A DNA stretch of 64,000 nt, from NCBI GenBank assembly GCA_037178625.1, contig CM074135.1, forward strand, positions 2,110,001-2,174,000, written 5' to 3'. Both the position numbers and the translations under genes were made by a program. The notes beneath the pieces are model-generated. The model searched no databases. It was not told where the DNA came from and saw only the letters and a program-made list of their open reading frames with translations. Positions 29,020 through 38,063 of the stretch are shown here, piece by piece. Every line of letters starts with the position of its first letter. The stretch's first letter is position 1. The DNA is from Skeletonema tropicum (Eukaryota > Bacillariophyta > Thalassiosirophyceae > Thalassiosirales > Thalassiosiraceae).

Positions 29020-30117
29020 TCAAGACATGGAAACATGTTGATCCTCGGCATCTTGCATCTTTTCCTCATACCTTGATTCATCATTACACCTCGGGATGGA
29101 CGAAACACGCCCACAAACTTGACAGAAGAAACGCATAGCAACAGGAGTGGTATACAAGGCACAATTGCAGCAACTGCACACCACTGATTTGAAGAATTGG
29201 CTTGTTGCATATGGCAATGCCAAATAGTATGTGCTGTCTGGCCCCTTAGTGACGTGCATTTCTCTGCTGCTTCCACTTGCAGAGCGTTTTCGGCTGTTGC
29301 TGCTGCTCTGTGATGTTGGTTGCAGCCGATGTACTTGATTCAATACACTATCTTCGGTTGCTTGAGCGGCAAGCATGTTACCAGGAGCACGAGGAGTGAC
29401 AGCCTCGCCCTCTGCATCCGTGTCTTGTTCACCAGCTAACCTACCTTGACGGAATGCAAAGTGGCCTTGTTCCTGCTGCTGCCGCTGCTGCGATAGAGCG
29501 GTTTCCTCTTCATGTCTCTCACGTGCAATCTCATGTTTCATGTGCTCCAATAAGGCAGCGAGGCGGGGGTTGGTTGGAACAAAATCGTTCGGGTCTACTC
29601 CTGATGTATTCATGTTGACGAGTCGCTGACATGATACCCAAGCATGCCGGTAAGCTGGGTCCCTGCTAGCCCTCTGCGGATCATAGTCACCCATAATGTT
29701 GCGAGACGTCATCTCCCTCCATTTGGGATCGTCGGCTGCACATATGAAGCGTGCCTGACGAGAATGTTGCTGCTGCTGCTGCTGCTCTTGCTGCTGCTGA
29801 TCTCTCGGCAACGAAGACAACGGTGCTGATAATTCTTGCTCATCCACTTCAGTGCTGTGAGTGGTCACTGATTCTTCTCCACTCATGTCAGCTTCTTCCT
29901 GCTGCTGCTGTTGACGCTGCCTTTCTTCAGCCAACTTTCTCTGCCGGCGATCAAAGTAGGCCAGATTTCTGCGCTCCCATATTCGCATGAGTTCCTCTTC
30001 AGATAAGCCGGCGTATCGAGACTTTGAAGCGTGCCCAGAGTCGATACAGTAGCTATCATCCGACGAGTCGCTCCTAATGGACGTGGAGGGTGAAATGGAG
30101 CGTGATCTTGCCAACAT
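29020..30117 (-). CDS. Poly-Q protein with C-terminal Cys cluster
   Basis: The frame opens at GTG 30138; the first ATG at 30117 gives 365 residues. Not recognised. It is Gln/Glu-rich with two poly-Q tracts (CAG/CTG-type codons near 29770 and 29900) and an arginine-rich helix (WERRNLAYFDRRQRKLAEER). Near the C-terminus VVCSCCNCALYTTPVAMRFF, then CQVCGR forms two CxxC-like pairs, a possible zinc ribbon. Ser-rich RSRSISPSTSIRS opens the protein. A nuclear or RNA-related role is possible but not shown. It is convergent with the gene ending at 28741. Confidence 0.5.
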   Translation of the reverse strand: MLARSRSISPSTSIRSDSSDDSYCIDSGHASKSRYAGLSEEELMRIWERRNLAYFDRRQRKLAEERQRQQQQQEEADMSGEESVTTHSTEVDEQELSAPLSSLPRDQQQQEQQQQQQHSRQARFICAADDPKWREMTSRNIMGDYDPQRASRDPAYRHAWVSCQRLVNMNTSGVDPNDFVPTNPRLAALLEHMKHEIARERHEEETALSQQRQQQEQGHFAFRQGRLAGEQDTDAEGEAVTPRAPGNMLAAQATEDSVLNQVHRLQPTSQSSSNSRKRSASGSSREMHVTKGPDSTYYLALPYATSQFFKSVVCSCCNCALYTTPVAMRFFCQVCGRVSSIPRCNDESRYEEKMQDAEDQHVSMS

Positions 30118-30383
30118 TATTGCTTGGATGTTTAGCACTGCTACTCAAAGGTAATGAAATCAGCACCGATGCGTTTTGAGAAGATAGAAATACTATGTAC
30201 TTACGCAGTTCAAGAATCGAAGCAGTGTGATAAAGGTAAAACCCAGGGCCGCTGAGCTCTTTTACTGGTGAATGAAAAGCCTATCTTTTTTTTGTCATTA
30301 CCGTTTTTAGAACATATTAATGAAGAAAGTCAAACACACATCAAAACTCACCACAAACCACTAACAAAACTAACAAACCCGCC

Positions 30384-31120
30384 CCTAAGGGAGCGCGGGA
30401 AAGGGGGCTCCCAGCACTTTCTGCTTTATACATCATTCGGTACTCAAGCGAGAAAGTTCTTATATCAAGTAGTCCCATATAAAATCTCAACGCATATCGC
30501 CAATTGTTATGCCGGCCGGCGTAACCGTTATGCCGGCCGGCGTAACGGGCGTAAACCGGAGTAACGATTATGCAGCCCGGCATGAACCGGCATATCAATA
30601 TGCCACCCGGCATATCGAGTTACACTGTCCGCTGTATTTCACAGTATCTGCAGTCAACACTTTCATTGTTGAACACTTCCTACGAAGAGCTCTCAAATCA
30701 TTGACAACAGCTCAACGACAATGGCACTCAATCAAATCATCAATGGAAAAGAAAGCATTTTTCTGTTTGATTTCACCGCATACACAAGAGATCAATGTAC
30801 ATGTAAGTATTTAGTTTATTGTAGGGCGTGCGCGTGTGTCCCAGTCCCAGGAAGATGTTACTTACAACATCATACCATAGACTTACGCCGCCCGGCACAT
30901 CGATGTGCCGGTCGGCCCGACCCGGCGTAAAGCATATGCCGGGCGGCATGAACCGGCGTAAACGGCGTAACGGTTATGCCGGGCGGCACATCAAAATTTT
31001 TGGCGATGCGTGCGTTGGATTTTTTAACGGGACTACTTTACATAAGGTACGGCACTGCTTTTCTTGTTTGGGATCCTGCATGAAAATGGGGATGTAGCCC
31101 CCTTTCCCGCTCTCCCTAAG
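30384..31120. mobile_element. Foldback-type element with ~170-bp inverted arms
   Basis: The left arm begins CCTAAGGGAGCGCGGGAAAG at 30384. The right arm ends with its near reverse complement at 31096-31120 (AGCCCCCTTTCCCGCTCTCC, then CTAAG). Within the arms AAGTAGTCCC and CAACGCATATCGCC on the left pair with GGGACTACTT and GGCGATGCGTGCGTTG on the right. Inner clusters of GC-rich palindromes (GTTATGCCGGCCGGCGTAAC, twice at 30506-30545; related units at 30880-30990) flank a ~270-bp core. It has no transposase frame, so it is non-autonomous. Outer borders are unclear: AAAACTCAC occurs at ~30344 and its complement at ~31131. Confidence 0.6.
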
Positions 31121-31390
31121 TAATACCCCTAGTGAGTTTTTTGGGCCCTATTTTGTGGATGAGACAGAAATTTCTGCCTCATCTTCCTCAAAAAGAGTAA
31201 AAAGGTGTGTAATACAAGAGCTACGTTCAACATAAAAGGGCTAACTCAGCAATCTGAGGTTTAGGTTATGCCTGACACACCCCTCTCGACGTTTCTCACC
31301 GCGGTAACGGCTTCTGGCGATGGATGAGACAGAAATTTCTGCCTCTTTTTGGATGAGACAGAAATTTCTGCCTCAAAACTCACTAGAGGG
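31121..31390. repeat. Palindromic repeat cluster bounded by short inverted repeats
   Basis: Three copies of the palindrome core GAGACAGAAATTTCTGCCTC occur at about 31160-31180, 31325-31345 and 31354-31374. The stretch is bounded by CCCTAGTGAGTTTT (31127-31140) and AAAACTCACTAGAGGG (31375-31390), an inverted pair. It may be another small element next to the foldback element. No coding frame. Confidence 0.55.
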
Positions 31391-31393
31391 ATA

Positions 31394-31726
31394 CTCCCTC
31401 TGTCCCACAAAAAAATGAGCTTTTTGATTTAAAATAGTTAAAATTTGGTCAATTTTCGTCCAAAAAATTGCTATCGCACATCGTTGGAAAGCTTATTTCA
31501 CGCCGGTTACGATTATATGGAGGTTGGAGGTTGTTAAGCAAGTATTTGTAATGATATTGTGACAAAAGGCGTTAAAATATCCTTATATCTAACCCTATTG
31601 TGAAAATGAAGAGGCCTCTCGGACACTTGTGTAGGACCTCACGTAGGAATAAGTACGTCAAATAGCTAGTATTTTGTGGGACTACGATTAACTTCAAATA
31701 GCTCATTTTTTTTGGGACAGAGGGAG
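31394..31726. mobile_element. Stowaway-like MITE, copy 1
   Basis: A 333-bp element whose ends are CTCCCTCTGTCCCAC and its complement GGGACAGAGGGAG. It is flanked by TA on both sides (31392-31393, 31727-31728), the target mark of the Tc1/mariner superfamily. The CTCCCTCYGTCCC end resembles plant Stowaway MITEs. Inverted AAAAATGAGC / GCTCATTTTT follows inside. No transposase frame, so it needs a helper. A nearly identical copy starts at 31891. Confidence 0.85.
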
Positions 31727-31890
31727 TACATAACAAGCATGGTGGTACTTATGCCTCTAGAGTGCCCAGGGGTGCCGGGATAGCGGGCGCTTTCAATGGT
31801 ATGTATGGTGTGGGCGGCGCCCACGTGGGGCCCACAACTACACATAATCGGGTACAAATGAGCTAAAAATGCCCGAATTTTACCCTTATA

Positions 31891-32222
31891 CTCCCTCTGT
31901 CCCACAAAAAATGAGCTTTTTGATTTAAAATAGTTAAAATTTGGTCAATTTTCGTCCAAAAAATTGCTATCGCACATCGTTGGAAAGCTTATTTCACGCC
32001 GGTTACGATTATATGGAGGTTGGAGGTTGTTAAGCAAGTATTTGTAATGATATTGTGACAAAAGGCGTTAAAATATCCTTATATCTAACCCTATTGTGAA
32101 AACGAAGAGGCCTCTCGGACACTTGTGTAGGACCTCACGTAGGAATAAGTACGTCAAATAGCTAGTTTTTTGTGGGACTACGATTAACTTCAAATAGCTC
32201 ATTTTTTTTGGGACAGAGGGAG
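31891..32222. mobile_element. Stowaway-like MITE, copy 2
   Basis: A 332-bp element in the same orientation as copy 1, flanked by TA (31889-31890 and 32223-32224). Differences from copy 1 noticed by eye: one fewer A in the first A-run, a T-to-C change in the GAAAATGAAG/GAAAACGAAG context, and GTATTTTG versus GTTTTTTG. Such near-identity points to recent transposition or a local duplication. It is separated from copy 1 by 164 bp of unrelated DNA. Confidence 0.85.
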
Positions 32223-33702
32223 TATCGACCAAAAATCCCCAATATTCCCCGTTCAAGCCTCTCCTGAAACCATGGTGAGTTGTGGGCACGCCCACGCGCC
32301 CATTATCTTGGTTTGCCTAGGTATGCCAGCTATGTGGATATTCACCCTCATGACGCCTCCTTACATCTCCTTTGAAAGAGGACGTATTATAGTGCTTGAA
32401 AAGAATAAACAGTTATACAGACATACTTAAAATGTGATATATGTTCATAATTGTGCTGAAATCAAAATATTATGTCAGATTAAATGACCTTTGCAGTCCA
32501 CAGACGTTGGTAACATGAACTACTACAGCTTGGTAATACTCTCTTTTACTATCTGTAATTAGTTGGAGTAGTGATATATTGAGTTCTTTGGCAAGACGAT
32601 GTCTGGAGTCTGGAGGGCGGAGATGTTAAAATTGTATGTACGCAGCAGCCTTTTTTTCTCGGCATCTCAGTCTCATCAGCATCAGCATCAGACTATTTCT
32701 ATTTCTATTTGCCTCTCCAATCTCTCTGTTCCACTTGTACTTGTACTGCACGTACCTACACTGCTGCTCCTCCACTGTGACCCATCGATAGCATTACACT
32801 TGATCCCGTGCTCTTTCTCTTTCTGATCACTTACTCTATTCTTACGAGTGCTTGTAATTTGTAACAGCTCTTTCTGGTGCTGTTCATCAGTCTGTTCCGA
32901 CTTCCGACTCTTTCTACAGATTTTTTTCCTCTTGCATTTTCTCCAGTATTGCACATCGCTGCTGCTGTGAATGAAGCCTTCCATTCCATGTGCGTCCAGG
33001 TTGCTTTGTTGGTTCACTCCTCTTTGGCATTGCTTGTTGCTTGGTGTAGGTAGGTTTGCGGGTTACTGAATTGCTGGCCAATTTCGGTTGATTTTTGTCC
33101 CGAGGAGAAGGGACGGATGGACGGACAGGAAGTTCGAAAGCAATGACAGATAGATAGATGGGAGTACGATAAATACATAAGCTCGCTTCGCTCGACTAAC
33201 CAACTTTTTAAAAGCTCAAGCTCGACTGAAGCTTGGATTTTTGGGGTGCAGTTGCCGGTGGGTGTCAACAGACACAACTGAGACCCTCCGCTGACCTCAC
33301 CGCGGCAAATATCGTTCACATGATGATGGTTGGTGGTAAGCAGCAGCGCTTGGCGTAGTATTAGTATAAGTATTAGGTTATGCCATCGGTGTCCGCATAT
33401 GTTGCCAAATTTTCCCTCCTGAACTGGGGCCAAAAATAGTCGGTGTTTGGGTGGGGGTGTAGCTCCACCGATAGCCCGTGCCGATGCGCCAAAAGGTACG
33501 AACCTTTTCTATTGGTGGTGATGAGCAAATTCGTACCCTTAGGGGTGCATTGGACGAGGTGGGATCGAGATCGGTTCCACTGATAGGGAGGTGGTCAAAA
33601 AGTAGAGCACGCAGCTACATGGAACTAATTTCATGGTGGTTGCTGCTGTGTTGGCTTGCAACGGAGTTACTTTGCAGGAGGCATGGGAACCCAGGAGGTT
33701 AC
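32223..33702. other. Gene-free stretch between mobile elements
   Basis: About 1.5 kb with no supported coding region. The open frames are short and include low-complexity runs (ATCAGCATCAGCATCAG near 32676; GCTCGCTTCGCTCG near 33181). The nearest genes start at 30117 (minus) and end at 34194 (minus). Confidence 0.5.
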
Positions 33703-33899
33703 AGGGACCTACCGCGAACTATACCCCCCCCCCCCTGGATAAAAATTTTGGCTAGCCTGCTCTAGAGGTGGATAACTTGAGTTTTCACCCCAGGCGGGTA
33801 CTCTAGTTGAAACCCGAGGAGGTGGATAAAATTTTGGCTAGGCTGTGATTTTGAGGGTGGATAAGCCGAGTAGGTGGGTATAGTTCGCGGTAGGTCCCT
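33703..33899. mobile_element. Small MITE-like element with 24-bp inverted repeats
   Basis: The ends AGGGACCTACCGCGAACTAT (33703 on) and ATAGTTCGCGGTAGGTCCCT (ending 33899) are perfect reverse complements and extend inward to 24 bp. The 197-bp unit contains two direct copies of GGTGGATAAAATTTTGGCTA-like sequence (near 33737 and 33820). A C-run at 33725-33736 adjoins the left arm. No clear target duplication and no coding frame. Confidence 0.7.
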
Positions 33900-34193
33900 C
33901 TAGCAGGCGATCAGGATACTTACGTTGGAAAGCGTCTGCTCTTTTATTTTATTACGGCTAATCATACTTATTCCTGTGTAGGAAGTACTATAATTTAGGT
34001 TTAAGTAAAAATTGTAGCACGCTGCTCGATTTTTTGGCGATGCCCAGACTAGACGATAAGTTTTTACATGCGCTTGTATTATGTCCGTACTGACATATTG
34101 ACATGCAGTGAATGGATATCTACGGTTAGTAGGAGTATTAATTTGATTTATGGTACTTGTGATAGGAAATAACCGACTCTCAAACTATGGTAC

Positions 34194-36110
34194 CTATCTC
34201 CTGTGAGACAAATACGCTTCCAATAGAAATCCAGAGGAGCTATTGAAACCTTGTACACTAGCTCCCCTGCGTCGACTTGCATTCAATTGCGCCCTCACTC
34301 CTTTGGCAAGTACTTTACCTATTTCTGTCCCAAATTGGTCAAACGAGTTGATACCCCAAATAAAACCTTGAACCGCAGTGCGATGTTCGTAAATGGCCAA
34401 TAATTGTCCAACTGCAAAGGCATCAAGCTTCGTCATTAGAATTGATGAAGAAGGCCGGTTGCCAGGAAATACTTTGTGTTGCCGCAAGTTCTCAGGCACA
34501 TCTTCTTGCACCAAATCGTTAAGGCTCTTTCCATATGCTAACGCATCTGGCTGAGCAAAGAAATTAGACATGAGTTTATCATGACCACTGATATTTACCT
34601 CGCCATCCCAACCATCCAACGAGCCTGTGTCATTGGTGGTGTATTCTTCATCGATACTGGACTGACTCTCCATAAACCCAATAAAGTCAGCTGGGACTGT
34701 ACGCCCTTGATGCAATAGTTGATAAAAACTATGTTGTCCATTGCTACCAGCCTCACCGAAATCAATCTCTCCTGCTTGAAATGATAATGGCATGCCAGCA
34801 GCTGTCACTCTCTTGCCGTTGCTCTCCATGTCAAACTTTTGCACGAGGGATGGAAATTTACGCAGTGCATGGGAATAGGGAAGCAATGCTCGGGTATGAT
34901 ATCCCATGAAAGTTGAATTCCAAACACCCAAAAGTCCTAACAGGACGGGGATATTTCCACCCAGTGGAGCATCGAAGAAATGTTCATCAATGTCGTGACC
35001 CCCAGCTAAGAAACTCTTCATGACATCGAAAGAAAAGTGCAGCGATAATGGCAGCATTCCAGCCGCAGACCAAACAGAGAAACGTCCTCCTACCCAATCC
35101 CACATTGAAAATATATTGTCTTTGTGAATGCCAAAGCTTTCTGCCGCTTTCACATCCAATGTAACAGCACAAAAGTGCTTCTCAATAATTTGGAGGTCTC
35201 TCAGCTCATCGTTGTCAACATCACTTTTATTACATAGGTGCTTCATCAACCACTTCCTAGCCATGCTTGCGTTTTGTGAAGTTTCTGGCGTATTAAATGA
35301 CTTGCTTGTTACAATAATCAATGTCTCCTCAGGACTCAAATCCTTCGTATTCAAATCAAAATCCACCGGATCAACATTGGCAACAAAACGAATTATTCTT
35401 CCTCCTCCCTTTGCCGCAGCCTCTGCCGCAAAGGCATCCCCACGAAGTGCTTCATAGACAGCCTGTGGTCCGGCAAAACTCCCCCCAATACCAATACAGA
35501 CAATATTTTTGATCTCTTTGCCTGTACAACCGCGAATGTTTCCCCGTCTCCGTTCCTCTGCAAAACTTTCAATCCGATCTAATACAGAATGAACATCCCC
35601 CAATATCGAATTCCCTCTTGGATGACGTGATTGAAAGTCATATCCCCTCGGCATACGAAGGACATGATGCATAACCGCCGTCCGCTCTGTAAAATTGATA
35701 TTATATCCAGAGCGCATTTCATTCATCCGTTCCGTGAGACCCATCCGATCGGCTAGATCAAATAACAACTCCATGGTTTCACCGGTAACATGCTGCCGAC
35801 TGAAATCTAATATGATACGACGTTGCGCACCACTGCTTTTCGTGCGCAGAGGTCCCGGCAACAATACGGGAGTTGTGTTGGTGTCCACTGCGGCTGGGGT
35901 GTTTTTTTGTCCCTGTTCGAATTCCTGTGTGGTGACGTGTACCGCCATTAAGGAGAGGCATCGATTGCTATCGGATAGTAAGTGTCGAAGGTGAAGCTTG
36001 GGGTCATTGCGGAATGTGGATGCAGCGAATTGTAGGGCGGTGAATTGTGGAACGTCGGTGCATTTGAGAAGTGGTGGAGTTATGTTGCGAGAGTCGTTTC
36101 CGTCGAACAT
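34194..36110 (-). CDS. GPI: Glucose-6-phosphate isomerase
   Basis: ATG at 36110, 638 residues, no intron seen. It interconverts glucose-6-phosphate and fructose-6-phosphate. Family marks: IVCIGIGGSFAGPQAVYEAL (first SIS domain), IIVTSKSFNTPETSQNA, MWDWVGGRFSVWSAAG, the catalytic Glu in FGEAGSNGQHSFYQLLHQG with the catalytic His in the last HQG, and the catalytic Lys in FDQFGTEIGK. Compared with the usual ~550 residues, there are insertions at ~75-100 and ~480-500 (DTGSLDGWDGEVN). No signal peptide or ASAF motif is present, so the cytosolic isoform is likely. The gene is divergent from the DTW-domain gene. All key residues appear intact. Confidence 0.95.
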   Translation of the reverse strand: MFDGNDSRNITPPLLKCTDVPQFTALQFAASTFRNDPKLHLRHLLSDSNRCLSLMAVHVTTQEFEQGQKNTPAAVDTNTTPVLLPGPLRTKSSGAQRRIILDFSRQHVTGETMELLFDLADRMGLTERMNEMRSGYNINFTERTAVMHHVLRMPRGYDFQSRHPRGNSILGDVHSVLDRIESFAEERRRGNIRGCTGKEIKNIVCIGIGGSFAGPQAVYEALRGDAFAAEAAAKGGGRIIRFVANVDPVDFDLNTKDLSPEETLIIVTSKSFNTPETSQNASMARKWLMKHLCNKSDVDNDELRDLQIIEKHFCAVTLDVKAAESFGIHKDNIFSMWDWVGGRFSVWSAAGMLPLSLHFSFDVMKSFLAGGHDIDEHFFDAPLGGNIPVLLGLLGVWNSTFMGYHTRALLPYSHALRKFPSLVQKFDMESNGKRVTAAGMPLSFQAGEIDFGEAGSNGQHSFYQLLHQGRTVPADFIGFMESQSSIDEEYTTNDTGSLDGWDGEVNISGHDKLMSNFFAQPDALAYGKSLNDLVQEDVPENLRQHKVFPGNRPSSSILMTKLDAFAVGQLLAIYEHRTAVQGFIWGINSFDQFGTEIGKVLAKGVRAQLNASRRRGASVQGFNSSSGFLLEAYLSHRR

Positions 36111-36486
36111 TTTGATGCTTAATAATCTGATTCTTCTAATTTATGCAACAGTATGATTGATAAAAGCGTCGGCAGTCAGTTTCTCAGAAGTAATAGATTG
36201 TTCCAATGACAGATCTTTTCGGTAATATCAATGCTATGTTCTTATTGTAACGGCTGCCATGCTCATGGTTTGCTCACACAACAACAGTAGTTGATGCGTG
36301 CGTTGATCGTTGATTGATGGTGGAATCTTAAATCTCCATCTTTTGGTGGTGTGCGGTTTTGGAAACTATCTAATGGGAAACGCGCTCATCACTCATCACC
36401 AAGCAAAAAAAGGATGCTTCGCTCTTCGCTCGGTGATGACGATGATGATGGTTGATAAGGTGCTCTAAACCATATGTAGAAAGCTA
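36111..36486. promoter_or_regulatory. GPI promoter region
   Basis: This spacer lies upstream of GPI, up to the MITE at 36487. No gene was seen. GATGACGATGATGATGG repeats lie near 36435. Confidence 0.4.
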
Positions 36487-36708
36487 CAGTGAGGTCGCGA
36501 TTGTTGCATGGTTTCTGAGAGTTGCATGGTCGCAGTTGCTGCATTACTCGAAAGGCTGTCATGGTCCTGTCCGTCGTCCGTTATTTACTAGTAATACTGC
36601 GTACTTGTACTTTTCAAAGTTGCATGGTTGGAGACAGGGCGCAGTTGCTGCATGATAAGCTGGCCCTGTTCAGTAGTTGGGTACCATGCAACAATCGCGA
36701 CCTCACTG
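36487..36708. mobile_element. TA-flanked MITE just upstream of the DTW-domain gene
   Basis: A 222-bp unit with perfect 26-bp inverted ends: CAGTGAGGTCGCGATTGTTG at 36487 and CAACAATCGCGACCTCACTG ending at 36708. Both sides carry TA (36485-36486 and 36709-36710), and the CAGT end fits Tc1/mariner elements. The interior has two direct copies of GTTGCATGG...CGCAGTTGCTGCAT. No transposase. It ends 10 bp before the preferred start codon of the downstream gene. Confidence 0.85.
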
Positions 36709-36718
36709 TATCAGTAGT

Positions 36719-37921
36719 ATGATGCAACAATCGGTGAGCTTCAGCAGAGGCGCAGTCATTAATAATGCAATGCGGCTGGGTCTAAAAACGGTCGTCTACG
36801 CCACATCAATATTATGTCCATCAGCAGCATTCAGCATGACAAGCAGGACATTTGCACAAGAACGATATCAAAATGCAACATTCACTGGAGAATCTGCCTC
36901 TTCTTCATTGGCACACTTGGCATCGTCACCAGAGCGGTTTGCAGCTTCCCTAAACATGACCGTAGATCAGGTAGATGAAGCCATCAACGTTCGCAGGTTG
37001 GCATCTACTACACTCAATGAGCAACTAATTGCAATGGATGAAGACAATAAAGACAACTTGACAGCTGCAGAGATTGGGAGGAGAAAGCACCAGATGATAT
37101 GTCAGCATCGTTTCAATCACTTTAGAAATGCATTCGTTTGTAAGAAGTGTTGGACGTTCACTCCCATTTGTGTTTGTCACTTATTTGAACAACGGGAGGA
37201 AGAAGGTGATGCAGATAGTGATAATAGAGCTCCATTGCCACAAGGCGTCAAGAAACTCATTGTTTGGACACATCATGATGAATATGGACGGACATCCAAT
37301 ACAGGCTCGCTTCTTCCGCTCGGATTGCAACAAACTGATATATTAATGAAGGGTTTACTTGAGCATGAACAGATTATGAACGAAATATTGAGCAGAAAGG
37401 ACGTGACCCCTGTCGTTCTTTGGCCAGATAATAAGGGCAAACGGGCGTCAACAACAATTGCAGATCTCAAGCGGAAGATTGCAAAAGAATCTTCATCGAA
37501 CAGTCAGAAGGTCGAGAGCAATAATTATGGAGGAATCGTTCTCATTTCTATAGAGGGAACTTGGAATACAGCCAGAAAGATGGTGAATAAACTTCCACCA
37601 CATGTGCTACGTCTTGATCTAAGTGACGAGATTCGACTCAATTTCACAACGCCTGAAATGAACGAAGGGATCTTCATTGATGACAGCATTACTGCTCCGA
37701 GTGGGAAGGCACAGTCGCCCTCTGCTCCGTCATTGCTATCACCGCTTCGTCGTCAAGGAAAGGGGGCGAAGGAAGACTGTGTCTCGACATTAGAAGCAAC
37801 AATAGTAGCGTTGTTAGCATTGGGGTTGTCTGTAGATCAAGCTTCGTTTATTCTGAACTGTGCAAGGACGAAAGTAAAGAGGATACAGGAATACACTGGC
37901 AAAACATATCCACGTGACTAA
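36719..37921 (+). CDS. DTW-domain tRNA-uridine aminocarboxypropyltransferase
   Basis: The frame opens at TTG 36677, but that part lies inside the MITE, so the ATG pair at 36719/36722 is preferred (400 residues). Family marks: CKKCWTFTPICVCHL (Cys cluster), VWTHHDEYGRTSNTGSLLPL (the H..E..R.SNTG motif), ISIEGTWNTARKM (the DTW motif, with Glu in place of the usual Asp) and VSTLEATIVAL. DTW enzymes transfer a 3-amino-3-carboxypropyl group from SAM to uridine in tRNA. The N-terminus (MRLGLKTVVYATSILCPSAAF|SMTSRTF) reads as a signal peptide ending in AAF, an ASAFAP-like plastid mark, so organelle import is likely. The Asp-to-Glu change may or may not affect activity. Confidence 0.8.
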   Translation: MMQQSVSFSRGAVINNAMRLGLKTVVYATSILCPSAAFSMTSRTFAQERYQNATFTGESASSSLAHLASSPERFAASLNMTVDQVDEAINVRRLASTTLNEQLIAMDEDNKDNLTAAEIGRRKHQMICQHRFNHFRNAFVCKKCWTFTPICVCHLFEQREEEGDADSDNRAPLPQGVKKLIVWTHHDEYGRTSNTGSLLPLGLQQTDILMKGLLEHEQIMNEILSRKDVTPVVLWPDNKGKRASTTIADLKRKIAKESSSNSQKVESNNYGGIVLISIEGTWNTARKMVNKLPPHVLRLDLSDEIRLNFTTPEMNEGIFIDDSITAPSGKAQSPSAPSLLSPLRRQGKGAKEDCVSTLEATIVALLALGLSVDQASFILNCARTKVKRIQEYTGKTYPRD

Positions 37922-38063
37922 GTGTATGAGTAGAAGTGGTGTCTGTTATCTTTATTATCAGGGGTGCGATCTGGCGTTATCATTTATCACAAAAGATAAT
38001 GTCGCATCTGAGAGGGGAGCTCCAAACGTACTCGAACATATTTGTTACACTATTAGTTATTCA

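Noticed and set aside
30268..31097. Several plus- and minus-strand frames of 85-101 residues
   Set aside because: They lie within foldback and palindromic repeats, which create open frames in all phases.
31666..32295. Minus-strand frames over the MITEs
   Set aside because: Most of each lies in the element sequence, and no transposase motif is present.
33725..33736. C-run as a possible assembly gap
   Set aside because: Flanked by consistent element sequence; a homopolymer error is possible but the element is intact.
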